Positions 10,289-18,895 of a stretch of DNA of 64,000 bases are shown piece by piece. The stretch spans positions 310,001 to 374,000 of the forward strand of contig NZ_PDBX01000001.1 of the NCBI RefSeq assembly GCF_002564105.1. Direction: 5' to 3'. Every line of letters begins with the position of its first letter. The stretch's first letter is position 1. Position numbers and translations under genes: made by a program. A model generated the notes under the pieces. It searched no databases and was not told the origin of the DNA. It worked only from the letters and a program-made list of their open reading frames with translations. This stretch comes from Collimonas sp. PA-H2. Lineage in GTDB: Bacteria > Pseudomonadota > Gammaproteobacteria > Burkholderiales > Burkholderiaceae_D.

Positions 10289-11029
10289 ATGACTGAAAAC
10301 GATGTCCGCAAAAATGCCTTTGCGATGCCAATCCACAATCCGGCCTTTCCACCCGGTCCTTACCGCTTCGTCAATCGCGAATTCCTGATCATCACCTATC
10401 GCACCGATCCTGAAGCACTCAAGAAAATCATCCCGGCGCCGCTGCAGTTTGTCGAGCCCATCGTCAAGTTCGAATTCATCAAGATGCCGGACTCCACCGG
10501 CTTCGGCCACTACTGCGAATCGGGCCAGGTCATCCCGGTAACATTGGACGGCGTCGCCGGCGGCTATGTGCACAGCATGTACCTGAACGATCACCCGCCG
10601 ATCGCCGGCGGCCGTGAACTGTGGGGCTTCCCCAAGAAACTCGGCAATCCGGAACTGAAGGTCCATACCGATACCCTGATGGGAACGCTGGACTACAGCG
10701 ATTTCCGTATCGCCACCGGCACCATGGGCTTCAAGCACAAGACGCTCGACAACGACGTCATCAAGAAATCGCTGGAAACGCCAGCCTTCCTGCTGAAGAT
10801 CATTCCGCATGTCGACGGCACTCCGCGCATCTGCGAACTGGTACAGTACAGCCTGACCGACATCACCGTCAAAGGCGCCTGGAGCGGGCCCGGCGCGCTC
10901 GACCTGCATGCGCATGCACTGGCCCCTATCGCCGACCTGCCGGTGCTGGAAGTCATCTCCGCGGTGCACATCCTGTCCGACCTGACGCTGCCGCTGGGCA
11001 CCGTCGTTTATGATTATCTCGCCAAGTAA
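10289..11029 (+). CDS. adc: acetoacetate decarboxylase
   Basis: A 246-residue protein of the acetoacetate decarboxylase family, which makes acetone and CO2 from acetoacetate. The Schiff-base lysine motif [12 protein letters not shown] is present, with the catalytic lysine at about residue 116 and a glutamate at 77 matching the E76 partner in the clostridial enzyme. Length matches the family. A GAGGAAG site lies four bases before the ATG. The next gene, a 3-hydroxybutyrate dehydrogenase, starts 20 bases after the stop, so the pair is almost certainly one operon that links 3-hydroxybutyrate, acetoacetate and acetone. Physiological direction is not visible. Confidence 0.88.
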   Translation: MTENDVRKNAFAMPIHNPAFPPGPYRFVNREFLIITYRTDPEALKKIIPAPLQFVEPIVKFEFIKMPDSTGFGHYCESGQVIPVTLDGVAGGYVHSMYLNDHPPIAGGRELWGFPKKLGNPELKVHTDTLMGTLDYSDFRIATGTMGFKHKTLDNDVIKKSLETPAFLLKIIPHVDGTPRICELVQYSLTDITVKGAWSGPGALDLHAHALAPIADLPVLEVISAVHILSDLTLPLGTVVYDYLAK

Positions 11030-11049
11030 CCACATCAAAAGGGAATACC

Positions 11050-11832
11050 ATGTCACTCAAAGATAAAGTCGCACTGATCACCGGTTCCGCCAGCGGCATT
11101 GGCAAGGAAATCGCCATCGAATACGCCCGCGCCGGCGCCAAGGTCGTGATCGCCGACCTGGCGCTCGATGCCGCCACCGCAACCGCCAATGAAATCACGC
11201 AGTCGGGCGGCATCGCCATGGCGGTAGCCATGAACGTCACCGACGAAGCGCAGGTAGACAAAGGCATCGCCGACACCGTCGCCGCCTACGGCAGCATCGA
11301 TGTCCTGATCAGCAATGCCGGGATCCAGATCATCGCCCCTATCGTCGACTCGACCCTGGACAACTGGAAAAAAATGCTGGCGATCCATCTGGACGGCGCC
11401 TACCTGACGACCCGCGCCGCGATGCGCGAGATGATCAAAAAGGGCAACGGCGGTTCGATCATTTACATGGGCTCGGTCCACTCGCACGAAGCTTCGCCGC
11501 TGAAAGCGCCGTACGTCACCGCCAAGCACGGCTTGATCGGCCTGGCGAAAGTGGTCGCCAAGGAAGGCGCCAAGAATCAGATCCGCGCCAACGTCATCTG
11601 TCCCGGCTTCGTCCGCACGCCGCTGGTGGAAAAACAGATTCCGGAACAAGCCAAGGAACTCGGCATCACCGAAGACCAGGTGGTCAAGACTGTCATGCTG
11701 AAAGACACCGTGGACGGTGAGTTCACCACCACCCACGACGTCGCCCAGACTGCGATTTTCCTCGGCGGCTTCGAATCGAATGCGCTGACCGGCCAGTCGA
11801 TCGTGGTCAGCCACGGCTGGTTCATGCAGTAA
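11050..11832 (+). CDS. bdhA: 3-hydroxybutyrate dehydrogenase (SDR family)
   Basis: A 260-residue classical short-chain dehydrogenase. The NAD-binding [12 protein letters not shown] is at about residues 11-22, NAG at about 90, the serine of GSVHS near 142, and the catalytic YVTAKHG gives the Tyr-x-x-x-Lys pair near 156-160. The C-terminus, with [14 protein letters not shown], is typical of D-3-hydroxybutyrate dehydrogenase. It interconverts 3-hydroxybutyrate and acetoacetate, which fits its place directly downstream of acetoacetate decarboxylase. Role in polyhydroxybutyrate turnover is a reasonable inference. Confidence 0.88.
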   Translation: MSLKDKVALITGSASGIGKEIAIEYARAGAKVVIADLALDAATATANEITQSGGIAMAVAMNVTDEAQVDKGIADTVAAYGSIDVLISNAGIQIIAPIVDSTLDNWKKMLAIHLDGAYLTTRAAMREMIKKGNGGSIIYMGSVHSHEASPLKAPYVTAKHGLIGLAKVVAKEGAKNQIRANVICPGFVRTPLVEKQIPEQAKELGITEDQVVKTVMLKDTVDGEFTTTHDVAQTAIFLGGFESNALTGQSIVVSHGWFMQ

Positions 11833-11863
11833 TTATTACTACCTTGCAATCATTGGCGTGAAC

Positions 11864-11895
11864 AAAAAGGCAAGAAGCAGTTCTTGCCTTTTTTT
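11864..11895 (+). terminator. intrinsic terminator after bdhA
   Basis: A perfect 13-base-pair stem, AAAAAGGCAAGAA (11864-11876), loop GCAG, TTCTTGCCTTTTT, ending in a run of seven T. It closes the adc-bdhA operon. It also overlaps the earliest possible start of the downstream gene, which argues against that start. Confidence 0.9.
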
Positions 11896-11937
11896 ATCAA
11901 TGCGCGATGCTGCAAAACACTGATCCTGGAATTCATT

Positions 11938-12900
11938 TTGAGCGCATCTTATTATTTGCCCCGCACTGCCCGCCGTTTGCGGCTTACATGCTGCCTGTTA
12001 CTGCTGACCGGCAGCCCGATGCTGCCGGCAAAAAGCCTCCCGGCGAAAGCGCCCGCTTCTGCGTCCGCTACTGCGTCCGTTTCAGCGCCGGCATTCGCCA
12101 GCAGGCAGGCAGCGCTGGCCGCATTGCCGCCGCTGATGCTGTGGGTCTGGGAACGGCCCGACGACATCCGCTCCTGGCTTGCCAACAGCGCCAGATCCTC
12201 AAAATCCTCCGAAGCAGGCGACGCCGCAGGCGCCGACCTGCAAGCGCAACGCATAGGCGTCGCCGTACTGGACACCACCGTGCTGCTGCGCGACGGCAGC
12301 GCCACCGTGCGGCGCCGCCAGCAACCCTTGCGCCTGCCGCCGGAATGGTATGCCGCCGGCAACCTGCAGCCGAAAGCACCGGTAGTCCCCATCGTCCACA
12401 TCGACATGGCGCGCACGCCCCACAAGCCGGCTCTCAACGAGCGACAAAAACAGACCATCGTCAGGGCTATTGCAGCAGCCGCAAAGCGCAGCCCGAGCCA
12501 GGTAGTGCAGCTGGATTTTGACGTCGCACATAGCCAGAAACCGTTCCTGGCCGACGTCATCCAGCGCAGCCGGATTGCGCTGCCGGACAATGTCGCGCTG
12601 TCGATCACTGCGCAGGCATCCTGGTGCGTGGGTGACGCCTGGCTGGCCGACCTGCCGGTCGACGAGGTGGTGCCGATGGCGTTCCGCATGAGCGGCGACG
12701 TTAAGCGCACGCAAGAGATCCTGATCCACGACGGCCGCTTTCCGCGCCCGGAATGCCAGCCTAGCCTGGGGCTTTCGCTGGATGAACAGCCATGGCCTGA
12801 CAAGCTGCGCAGCCAGCGCCTCTACCTGTTCAACCGCGCAGCCTGGTCGGCCACGCCGATGGCAAGCTGGTCGGTGCGGCTGGGGGCGTTTCTGCCGTAA
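11938..12900 (+). CDS. DUF3142 domain protein, probably exported
   Basis: The conserved part begins at LPPLMLWVWERPDDIRSW, continues with RIGVAVLDTTVLLRDG and VVPIVHIDMA, and matches my memory of DUF3142 proteins, whose function is not established. The N-terminus is hydrophobic (RLTCCLLLLTG) followed by an Ala/Ser/Pro-rich linker, consistent with export. No ATG lies near the expected start: the frame is open from a TTG at 11884, inside the upstream terminator, so I prefer the TTG at 11938; a TTG at 11977 is also possible. The stop at 12900 lies 36 bases from the end of the convergent CNNM gene. Confidence 0.6.
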   Translation: MSASYYLPRTARRLRLTCCLLLLTGSPMLPAKSLPAKAPASASATASVSAPAFASRQAALAALPPLMLWVWERPDDIRSWLANSARSSKSSEAGDAAGADLQAQRIGVAVLDTTVLLRDGSATVRRRQQPLRLPPEWYAAGNLQPKAPVVPIVHIDMARTPHKPALNERQKQTIVRAIAAAAKRSPSQVVQLDFDVAHSQKPFLADVIQRSRIALPDNVALSITAQASWCVGDAWLADLPVDEVVPMAFRMSGDVKRTQEILIHDGRFPRPECQPSLGLSLDEQPWPDKLRSQRLYLFNRAAWSATPMASWSVRLGAFLP

Positions 12901-12936
12901 TTGATCAATAGCGCGGCTGTGGTGCCTACCTGCGCA

Positions 12937-14262
12937 TTAGCCGAGGTCGAGCGCGCGCGGCGCCGGATACACCTTCACCAGCACGATACGCGGACCGTTC
13001 ATTTTCTTGACCACAATGTCGAAGCCGTCGAATGCGATCTTCTGCCCTTCATGCGGCAGATCGCCGAGCTTGGCCATGATCAGGCCGCCGACCGAATCGA
13101 CGTCTTCATCGCCGTCGATGACGACGTCGATGCCGAGGATGCGTTCGAGGCTGAAGATCGGCAGGCTGCCCTTGCCCAGCAAGGTGCCGTCGTCGAGGCG
13201 GCTCCATTCATTGTCGTTGCGGCGGAATTCGTCGCGGATCTCGCCCACCATCGCGCCCAGTATGTTGTCGAGCGTGATGAAACCTTCCGGCTTGCTGCCC
13301 TTTTTGCCGATGATGGCGAAATGCGGCGCGCCGGTACGGAAACGGCGGAACAGTTCGAGCGCCGGCATGCGCGGCGAGACGTACTCCACCGGCCGCAGGA
13401 AAGCGTTCAGGCCGTCGATCGGCTTGCCTTCCTGCTGCGCGATGAACAAGTCCTTGAGATGGATCACGCCCAGCACGTTGACGCCGTCCTGGTCGAAGAA
13501 CGGGTAGCGGCTAAAGCGGTGGCGATAGATGGTCTGCAGGTTTTCCTGCAGGCTGGCGGCCTGGTGCAGCGCCGTGATCTCATTGATCGGGCGCATCAGG
13601 TCGGACACTTCCAGCTCGCTGAAGTCGAGCGACTGCGCCAGCACGTTCCATTCGTCGCGGTTGAATTTTTCGCCGATGTGGTGGCTGCCGCGCAGGATCA
13701 GCTTCAGTTCGTCGGCCGAATACTGCGCATCGTGGCCATGGGCGGCGGCCAGCCCGGCCACGCGCAGGATCCAGTTGGCGCTGGCGTTGAGCGCCCAGAT
13801 TGCGGGATACATGGCCCAGTAAAAGCCGTACAACGGCAGGGCGCACCACAGGCCGATGACTTCCGGGTTGCGGATGGCGACGGTCTTCGGCGCCAGTTCG
13901 CCGATCACGATGTGGAGGAAGGAAATCAGGAAGAAGGCGAAGAAAAACGAGACGCCGTGTATCAGTTCCGGCGAGCTGACGCCGAGCAGGCCGAACAGCG
14001 GCTGCAGCAGGCTGGCGAAGGCCGGCTCGCCGATCCAGCCGAGGCCGAGCGATGCAAGGGTAATACCGAGTTGGCAGGCGGACAGGTAAGCGTCCAGCTG
14101 GCGGTGCACGATGGCCAGGATGCGGCCGCGCAAACCTTGGGTCTTGGCGATGGCGCGGATGCGCGTCTGGCGTAATTTGACTAAACCGAATTCGGCAGCA
14201 ACGAAAAAACCGTTGAGGGCTACCAAAAATAATGCTGCGATAACCAGTAGCAGGTTGTTCAA
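12937..14262 (-). CDS. CNNM/CorC-type membrane protein with CBS domains
   Basis: A 441-residue protein with the layout of the hemolysin C/YfjD/CorB-like family. An N-terminal CNNM (DUF21) domain has about three to four membrane segments, starting NNLLLVIAALFLVALNGFFVAAEF and including SFLHIVIGELAPKTVAI. A pair of CBS domains lies around residues 205-335 (LMRPINEITALH, VLGVIHLKDLF) and a C-terminal CorC_HlyC domain ends it. Relatives are linked to magnesium or cation efflux; the name hemolysin is historical. No neighbour suggests a more specific role. Confidence 0.85.
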   Translation of the reverse strand: MNNLLLVIAALFLVALNGFFVAAEFGLVKLRQTRIRAIAKTQGLRGRILAIVHRQLDAYLSACQLGITLASLGLGWIGEPAFASLLQPLFGLLGVSSPELIHGVSFFFAFFLISFLHIVIGELAPKTVAIRNPEVIGLWCALPLYGFYWAMYPAIWALNASANWILRVAGLAAAHGHDAQYSADELKLILRGSHHIGEKFNRDEWNVLAQSLDFSELEVSDLMRPINEITALHQAASLQENLQTIYRHRFSRYPFFDQDGVNVLGVIHLKDLFIAQQEGKPIDGLNAFLRPVEYVSPRMPALELFRRFRTGAPHFAIIGKKGSKPEGFITLDNILGAMVGEIRDEFRRNDNEWSRLDDGTLLGKGSLPIFSLERILGIDVVIDGDEDVDSVGGLIMAKLGDLPHEGQKIAFDGFDIVVKKMNGPRIVLVKVYPAPRALDLG

Positions 14263-14386
14263 TGAATCTCTTTCACAGGTAATGACGGACCATTAGTATA
14301 GGCGAGCATGGCCATTTCGACAAAATCGGCGTTTTTACACATCACGAAGCCTGTTTGACAAAAGAGAAAAAGCCCGTCAATAAAAA

Positions 14387-14433
14387 TGGGGCAGAGTCAT
14401 TTACGCGCCATCAGCACATAAAACCCTGCCCCA
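14387..14433. repeat. inverted repeat TGGGGCAG / CTGCCCCA before hemY end
   Basis: Eight-base perfect arms (14387-14394 and 14426-14433) are separated by 31 bases, in the gap between the CNNM gene and the 3' end of hemY. It lacks a T run next to the stem, so it is a weak terminator candidate for the haem operon, which is transcribed toward it. Confidence 0.35.
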
Positions 14434-14474
14434 CCTCGGCGCCGCAAACAGTCGGCGCCTGATCATTTTTCCAG

Positions 14475-15671
14475 TTACAGTGCTGTCGCCAGCGCGCACT
14501 GCCGGTAGTGCTCGGCCGCCAGTTCCGGCTGCTCGATCGCTTCGTGCAACTGTCCCAGCCGCAGATGCGCCTCACGCACCGTGACCGGCGCTACCGCGTC
14601 CGACAAAGCCTGTTCCAGGTGACGCTGGGCCTTGCCCCACAATTTCTGCTTGAAACAGAAGCTGCCTAGGGTCAGCGCCAGCTCGGCGTCGTTCGGCGCC
14701 TTGGCGGCCCAGCGTTCGCAATGCTCGATCTGCGCCAGCAATTCCGGCGTACCTTCGGCAGCGACGGCGTCGCGGTAGGTCGCCAGCAGGCGCGGATCCC
14801 ATTCCGTCGCCATGGATTTTTCGACAATGGCACGTGCTTCGGCGTGCAGGCCGCACTTGTTGAAGGCGCCGGCGCCGCGCATGGCGATGAACGGCTTGCT
14901 GCGGTCTTCGTTAGGCACGGTGGCCCACAGGCGCGTGATCGATTCGGCATCGTGCACATCGTCCGACAGCAAACCGTCATAAGCCAGTTCGCGCAGGCGC
15001 GTCGACAATGCCGGATGCAAGGCATCATGCTTGTTCAGCGTACGCACCAGGCGCAACACTTCCGGCCAGTTCTTGGCTTGCTGGTTAGCCTTCAGCGCCA
15101 GCCGCAAGGCGTGGATATGGCGCGTGCCGCGTGCATTCAGCTCGCTCACGGCTTGCAGCGCCGCCTGCGACTTGTGTTCGTCCACCAGCAGATCCAGGGT
15201 GGTGATCAGGCGCGCGGTTTTCAGCGGCTCGTCGTCCTCGATGCTGGCCAGCCAGATATCGCGCCGCTCGGGTTGCCCCATGCGATGCGCGGCGCGAGCG
15301 CCGATCAGCGCCGCCACGCCCAGGTTGTCCTGCAGTTCGGCGGCACGCGTGGCGGCCTTTTCAGCCTGGCCGAAGCGGCCCTCAAACAGGGATTTGAGAG
15401 AATCGCGCAAGGCGTTGTTGGCTGTGGTCTCGCGCTTGTGGCGGCGATAGCCGATCACGCGCGCAGGCAGCTTCTGGGTCACGCGGATGGTGCGGATCAC
15501 CACATACAGGAGGATGAACAGAAGCAGCAGCAGGACGACAAAGAAATTCAATGACAGGTCGATCCGGTAAGGTGGGAAAAACAGCACCACGTTGCCGGGG
15601 TTGTAACGCGCCAACACAGCCAGGCCGATGGCGACCGCAAACAGAGCTACAAGCCGGAGAAAGAATCGCAT
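14475..15671 (-). CDS. hemY: HemY protein, TPR-containing membrane protein of the hem operon
   Basis: A 398-residue protein with two N-terminal membrane segments (residues about 4-22 and 40-62), a HemY_N domain and tetratricopeptide-like helices through the rest (for example ALTLGSFCFKQKLWGKAQRHLEQAL). It is the last gene of hemC-hemD-hemX-hemY, four bases after hemX. In proteobacteria this HemY is distinct from Bacillus HemY protoporphyrinogen oxidase; it is thought to influence porphyrin metabolism, but its biochemical role is uncertain. Confidence 0.9.
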   Translation of the reverse strand: MRFFLRLVALFAVAIGLAVLARYNPGNVVLFFPPYRIDLSLNFFVVLLLLLFILLYVVIRTIRVTQKLPARVIGYRRHKRETTANNALRDSLKSLFEGRFGQAEKAATRAAELQDNLGVAALIGARAAHRMGQPERRDIWLASIEDDEPLKTARLITTLDLLVDEHKSQAALQAVSELNARGTRHIHALRLALKANQQAKNWPEVLRLVRTLNKHDALHPALSTRLRELAYDGLLSDDVHDAESITRLWATVPNEDRSKPFIAMRGAGAFNKCGLHAEARAIVEKSMATEWDPRLLATYRDAVAAEGTPELLAQIEHCERWAAKAPNDAELALTLGSFCFKQKLWGKAQRHLEQALSDAVAPVTVREAHLRLGQLHEAIEQPELAAEHYRQCALATAL

Positions 15672-15675
15672 ATGA

Positions 15676-16875
15676 CTATGGCTTGCCTTTGTAAGTACGG
15701 ATCGCCGTGGGGCTGTCCAGCGCCGGCATGGTGATCGAAAGATTGCTGTTCTGGACCTGCTTCAGCATGGTCTGCACGGTCTGCGTCTGTTTGGCGCGAG
15801 TGTCGAAATACTTGGTGATGGTTTCCTGCGCCGCAATCAGGTCGCTGCGGAAAGCCGATTCATTGCGCGACAACAGACCCAGGCGCGCATTCAGCAAGCG
15901 CAGCTTCAGGTTCTCGCGGGCGTAGTAGGCCTGGGTCGGCGACAACAGCAAGGCATCCGGCGTCGCCACCGTGCGCACCCGTATCAGCTGGCTGATTTCG
16001 GTCCACATTTCAGAGCTCCAGCTTTGCCACAGGTCGTGCACGCGGTTTTTCCAGTCGGTCACGGCAGCGTCGGTGGCGGCCTGCGACTTGGCGATATTGG
16101 GGTTGGCGGCAGCCTTGGCCGGCTTGGCCTTGCTGCTGAGCGGCGCCTGGTTGCTCGGCTGGCTGACGCCGGCCACCGGCTTTTCATCCGACAGCAGCGG
16201 CATGCTGTCGATCTGGCCGATGACGCTGTCCAGGCGCACGGCGATGCCGGTCACGTCCAGCGTCGGCAGAGCCTTGAGTTTTTCGATATCGCTGGCGATG
16301 GCGCGCCGCACGATGATGAATTGCGGCTTGTCGGAGCGCGACAGGTTCTTGTCGGCGTTCTGCAAAGCGATCAGCGCGCCCTGGACATTGCCGGCCAGTT
16401 GCAGCTGCTGGCTGGCGGTCGACAGCACTTCTTCCACTTCCGACAAGGCTTGCTCATCGCCATTCTTCGACAGATCCTTGTACAGCTGCTCCAGCGCCAG
16501 TTGCTGGCTTTGCGACTCCAGCTGCTTGCTTTCCAAGACGCTGACCTTGCCTTGCAACTCCTTGGCGCCGTCCTGCACCGACTTCACCAGCACCTTGGTT
16601 TCGGTATTGGTGCTGTCGCCGGCTTGCAGGCGGCGCGCGATTTCCTGGCGCAGCTTGTTATTTTCGCTATGCATCACCCACCACTGGCCGGCCAGCAGCA
16701 CGGCCAGCAGCAGCAAAGCCAGGTACACCAGGCCCAGCGGCCTGCCGCCGCCTTTGCCGCTGTTGATCGGGTAAGGCTGCAGCACCGGCTGCGCTCCCGA
16801 GGACGGCGATGTCGCCGCACTGGCGGCGGGACCAGCGGACTGGTTCAATTCTGGAGTGGGTATCGATTCGTTCAT
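15676..16875 (-). CDS. hemX: HemX, membrane-anchored coiled-coil protein (uroporphyrinogen-III C-methyltransferase-like)
   Basis: A 399-residue protein with a Ser/Ala/Pro-rich cytoplasmic N-terminus, one membrane segment at about residues 48-66 (LGLVYLALLLLAVLLAG), then a long coiled coil (ENNKLRQEIARRL onward) and an extracytoplasmic domain ending in TMPALDSPTAIRTYKGKP. The architecture and place are those of HemX. Databases often label it a methyltransferase, but no SAM-binding domain is seen here. Its ATG overlaps the hemD stop by four bases (ATGA), so the two are translationally coupled. Confidence 0.88.
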   Translation of the reverse strand: MNESIPTPELNQSAGPAASAATSPSSGAQPVLQPYPINSGKGGGRPLGLVYLALLLLAVLLAGQWWVMHSENNKLRQEIARRLQAGDSTNTETKVLVKSVQDGAKELQGKVSVLESKQLESQSQQLALEQLYKDLSKNGDEQALSEVEEVLSTASQQLQLAGNVQGALIALQNADKNLSRSDKPQFIIVRRAIASDIEKLKALPTLDVTGIAVRLDSVIGQIDSMPLLSDEKPVAGVSQPSNQAPLSSKAKPAKAAANPNIAKSQAATDAAVTDWKNRVHDLWQSWSSEMWTEISQLIRVRTVATPDALLLSPTQAYYARENLKLRLLNARLGLLSRNESAFRSDLIAAQETITKYFDTRAKQTQTVQTMLKQVQNSNLSITMPALDSPTAIRTYKGKP

Positions 16876-17651
16876 AGCGGGAATTGTAACGCGGCTAGCA
16901 GCCGTTCGTCGCCTGAGCCGGTGAGAGTAACGTCGCTAAATCCAAGCGCATGTGCAGTTTCGGCAATACGGGCATGTGGCACAAGGAGATGCTGCTGTTG
17001 GATTTTTGCAACACCGCTGCCGCTTTCGACCTGCCGCACCAGCTCCAGCAGATGCCGCAGCGCCTCCGAACTGGTGATTATCCAGTCATTCCGGCTGTCC
17101 AGCAATTGCTGCAGCCGGGTTGCCAGCGCCTGGTCCAGCTGCGGCGCCTGGCGTCGATAGGCGGCAATCGCCTGCACCTGGATGCCGGCCGCCAGCAAGG
17201 CATCGGCAAAAAATTCGCGGCCGCTTTCGCCGCGCACCAGCAGCACTTTGGCGCCGCGCAAGGCGTCCAGGTCGAGCGCCTGCAGCAAGCCTTCCGAATC
17301 CGTGCGGGCCGGATCGGGCGGACTGAAGATAGTGGCGTTTTGCGCAGTCAGGCCGTACTGCGCCAGCGCTGCCCGGCTGCCCTCGCCGACGATGCCGATC
17401 GCCACCTGCCGCGGCCAGCTGGACACATGGCGCATGGCGGCGTCGATCGCGTTCGGACTGACGAACACCGCCAAGGCGTAGTCGTCGAGCCGCGCCAGCA
17501 CCGCCTGCAAAGGCGCGCTGTCGCGCAAAGGCAGGATTTCCAGCAAGGGGAAGACAATAGGCTGGCGGCCGCGCGCCGCAATCTGTTGCGCCAGCGCCGT
17601 AGCTTGCGCCGCCGGCCTGGTGATGATGATGGGAGATGGGCTAGGCGACAT
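16872..17651 (-). CDS. hemD: uroporphyrinogen-III synthase
   Basis: A 259-residue HemD protein, the usual length. It cyclises hydroxymethylbilane with inversion of ring D. Family features include IIITRPAAQATALAQQIAARG at the N-terminus, VFVSPNAIDAAMRH near residue 70 and the C-terminal DWIITSSEALRHLLELV. Sequence conservation in this family is low; position between hemC and hemX is strong support. The frame is open back to 17789, overlapping hemC, but the ATG at 17651 (MSPSPSPIIITRP) gives the family N-terminus and a 49-base gap to hemC. Confidence 0.92.
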   Translation of the reverse strand: MSPSPSPIIITRPAAQATALAQQIAARGRQPIVFPLLEILPLRDSAPLQAVLARLDDYALAVFVSPNAIDAAMRHVSSWPRQVAIGIVGEGSRAALAQYGLTAQNATIFSPPDPARTDSEGLLQALDLDALRGAKVLLVRGESGREFFADALLAAGIQVQAIAAYRRQAPQLDQALATRLQQLLDSRNDWIITSSEALRHLLELVRQVESGSGVAKIQQQHLLVPHARIAETAHALGFSDVTLTGSGDERLLAALQFPL

Positions 17652-17700
17652 AGATACTAGATGGCTGGCCGCACTGCTTGCGGGAATGGCATGTGGCGCA

Positions 17701-18642
17701 CTAGGCCTCCCGGCAAAGCGCGAGAATTGCCGCCGCACCCTGCGCCGCCAACTCCTCGGCAATTTTTCCGCCCAGCGCCTGCGCTGCATCGGCCGCGCCG
17801 CTGGCGTCGGCGGTCACCACATGTTTGCCGTCCGGGGTGCCGATCATGGCGCGCAAGCGCATCTGGCCGCCATCTATGGTGGCGAAGGCTGCCAGCGGAA
17901 TCTGGCAGCTGCCGCCGAAAGCACGCGACAAGGTACGCTCCGCTGTCACCGCCTGCGCGGTCGGCAAATGGTTCAAGGGCGCCAGGATGTGCTGCAGATC
18001 GGCGCGGTCCTCACAAATTTCAATCGCCATCGCGCCCTGCCCCGGCGCCGGCAAGCTCTGTTCCGGCTCGATCAGCGCCTTGATCCGGTCCGCCAGACCC
18101 AGCCGTTTCAGGCCGGCGGCGGCCAGGATGATGGCGGCGTACTCGCCGCGATCGAGCTTGGCTAGCCGGGTGTCGAGGTTGCCGCGCAAGGGCTTGATCT
18201 GCAAATGCGGAAAGCGCGCGGCGATCAGCGACTGGCGGCGCAGGCTGCTGGTGCCGACCACGGCGCCGGCCGGCAACTGTTCCAGTCCGGCGTAGTCATT
18301 GGAAACGAAAGCATCGCGCGGATCTTCCCGCTCCAGCACGGCCGCCAGCGCAAAGCCGGGCGGCAGATCCATCGGCATGTCTTTCAGCGAATGCACCGCC
18401 AGGTCGGCGCGGCCTTCCGCCATCGCCACTTCCAGCTCCTTCACAAACAGGCCCTTGCCGCCCACCTTGGACAAGGTGCGGTCAAGAATTTGATCGCCGC
18501 GGGTGGTCATGCCGAGGATTTCTATATTACAGTCTGGATATAATGCAGATAAGCGCGCACGCACGTGTTCCGCTTGCCACATGGCGAGACGGCTTTCACG
18601 CGATGCAATGATCAACTTGGAGGGGGAGGATATTTTCGACAC
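17701..18642 (-). CDS. hemC: hydroxymethylbilane synthase (porphobilinogen deaminase)
   Basis: A 313-residue enzyme that links four porphobilinogens into hydroxymethylbilane. Visible signatures are [16 protein letters not shown] near residues 13-28, [10 protein letters not shown] near 62-71, HSLKDMP with the catalytic aspartate near 84-90, GTSSLRRQ near 130-137, and the dipyrromethane cofactor cysteine in FGGSCQIP at about Cys246. First gene of the hem cluster, divergent from ppc with a promoter gap of about 250 bases. Confidence 0.96.
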   Translation of the reverse strand: MSKISSPSKLIIASRESRLAMWQAEHVRARLSALYPDCNIEILGMTTRGDQILDRTLSKVGGKGLFVKELEVAMAEGRADLAVHSLKDMPMDLPPGFALAAVLEREDPRDAFVSNDYAGLEQLPAGAVVGTSSLRRQSLIAARFPHLQIKPLRGNLDTRLAKLDRGEYAAIILAAAGLKRLGLADRIKALIEPEQSLPAPGQGAMAIEICEDRADLQHILAPLNHLPTAQAVTAERTLSRAFGGSCQIPLAAFATIDGGQMRLRAMIGTPDGKHVVTADASGAADAAQALGGKIAEELAAQGAAAILALCREA

Positions 18643-18895
18643 AGGTTCTTTCAGGTATTAGCCATGCATCTTGATGCAGCAGACGTCGCCGGACAGAGTT
18701 ATCTGACCGCTAACAAGCCATATCAAAAACGCCCAACGAAATGCATTGTTTCCACTGCGGATTTTAACATGCGCTCCCTGTAGCCTCAGTTGTACATCCT
18801 ATATCGGAATAGTTATATCGCAAGCGTTTGACCCCTTAGCAACTGTTACACGCCCTTCGTCCCTCACCCCAGAAAAGCTGATTGCACTCGTTATT

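Noticed and set aside
10099..10296. 65-codon plus-strand frame before acetoacetate decarboxylase
   Set aside because: No ribosome-binding site, biased composition unlike neighbours, and it overlaps the start of the real gene.
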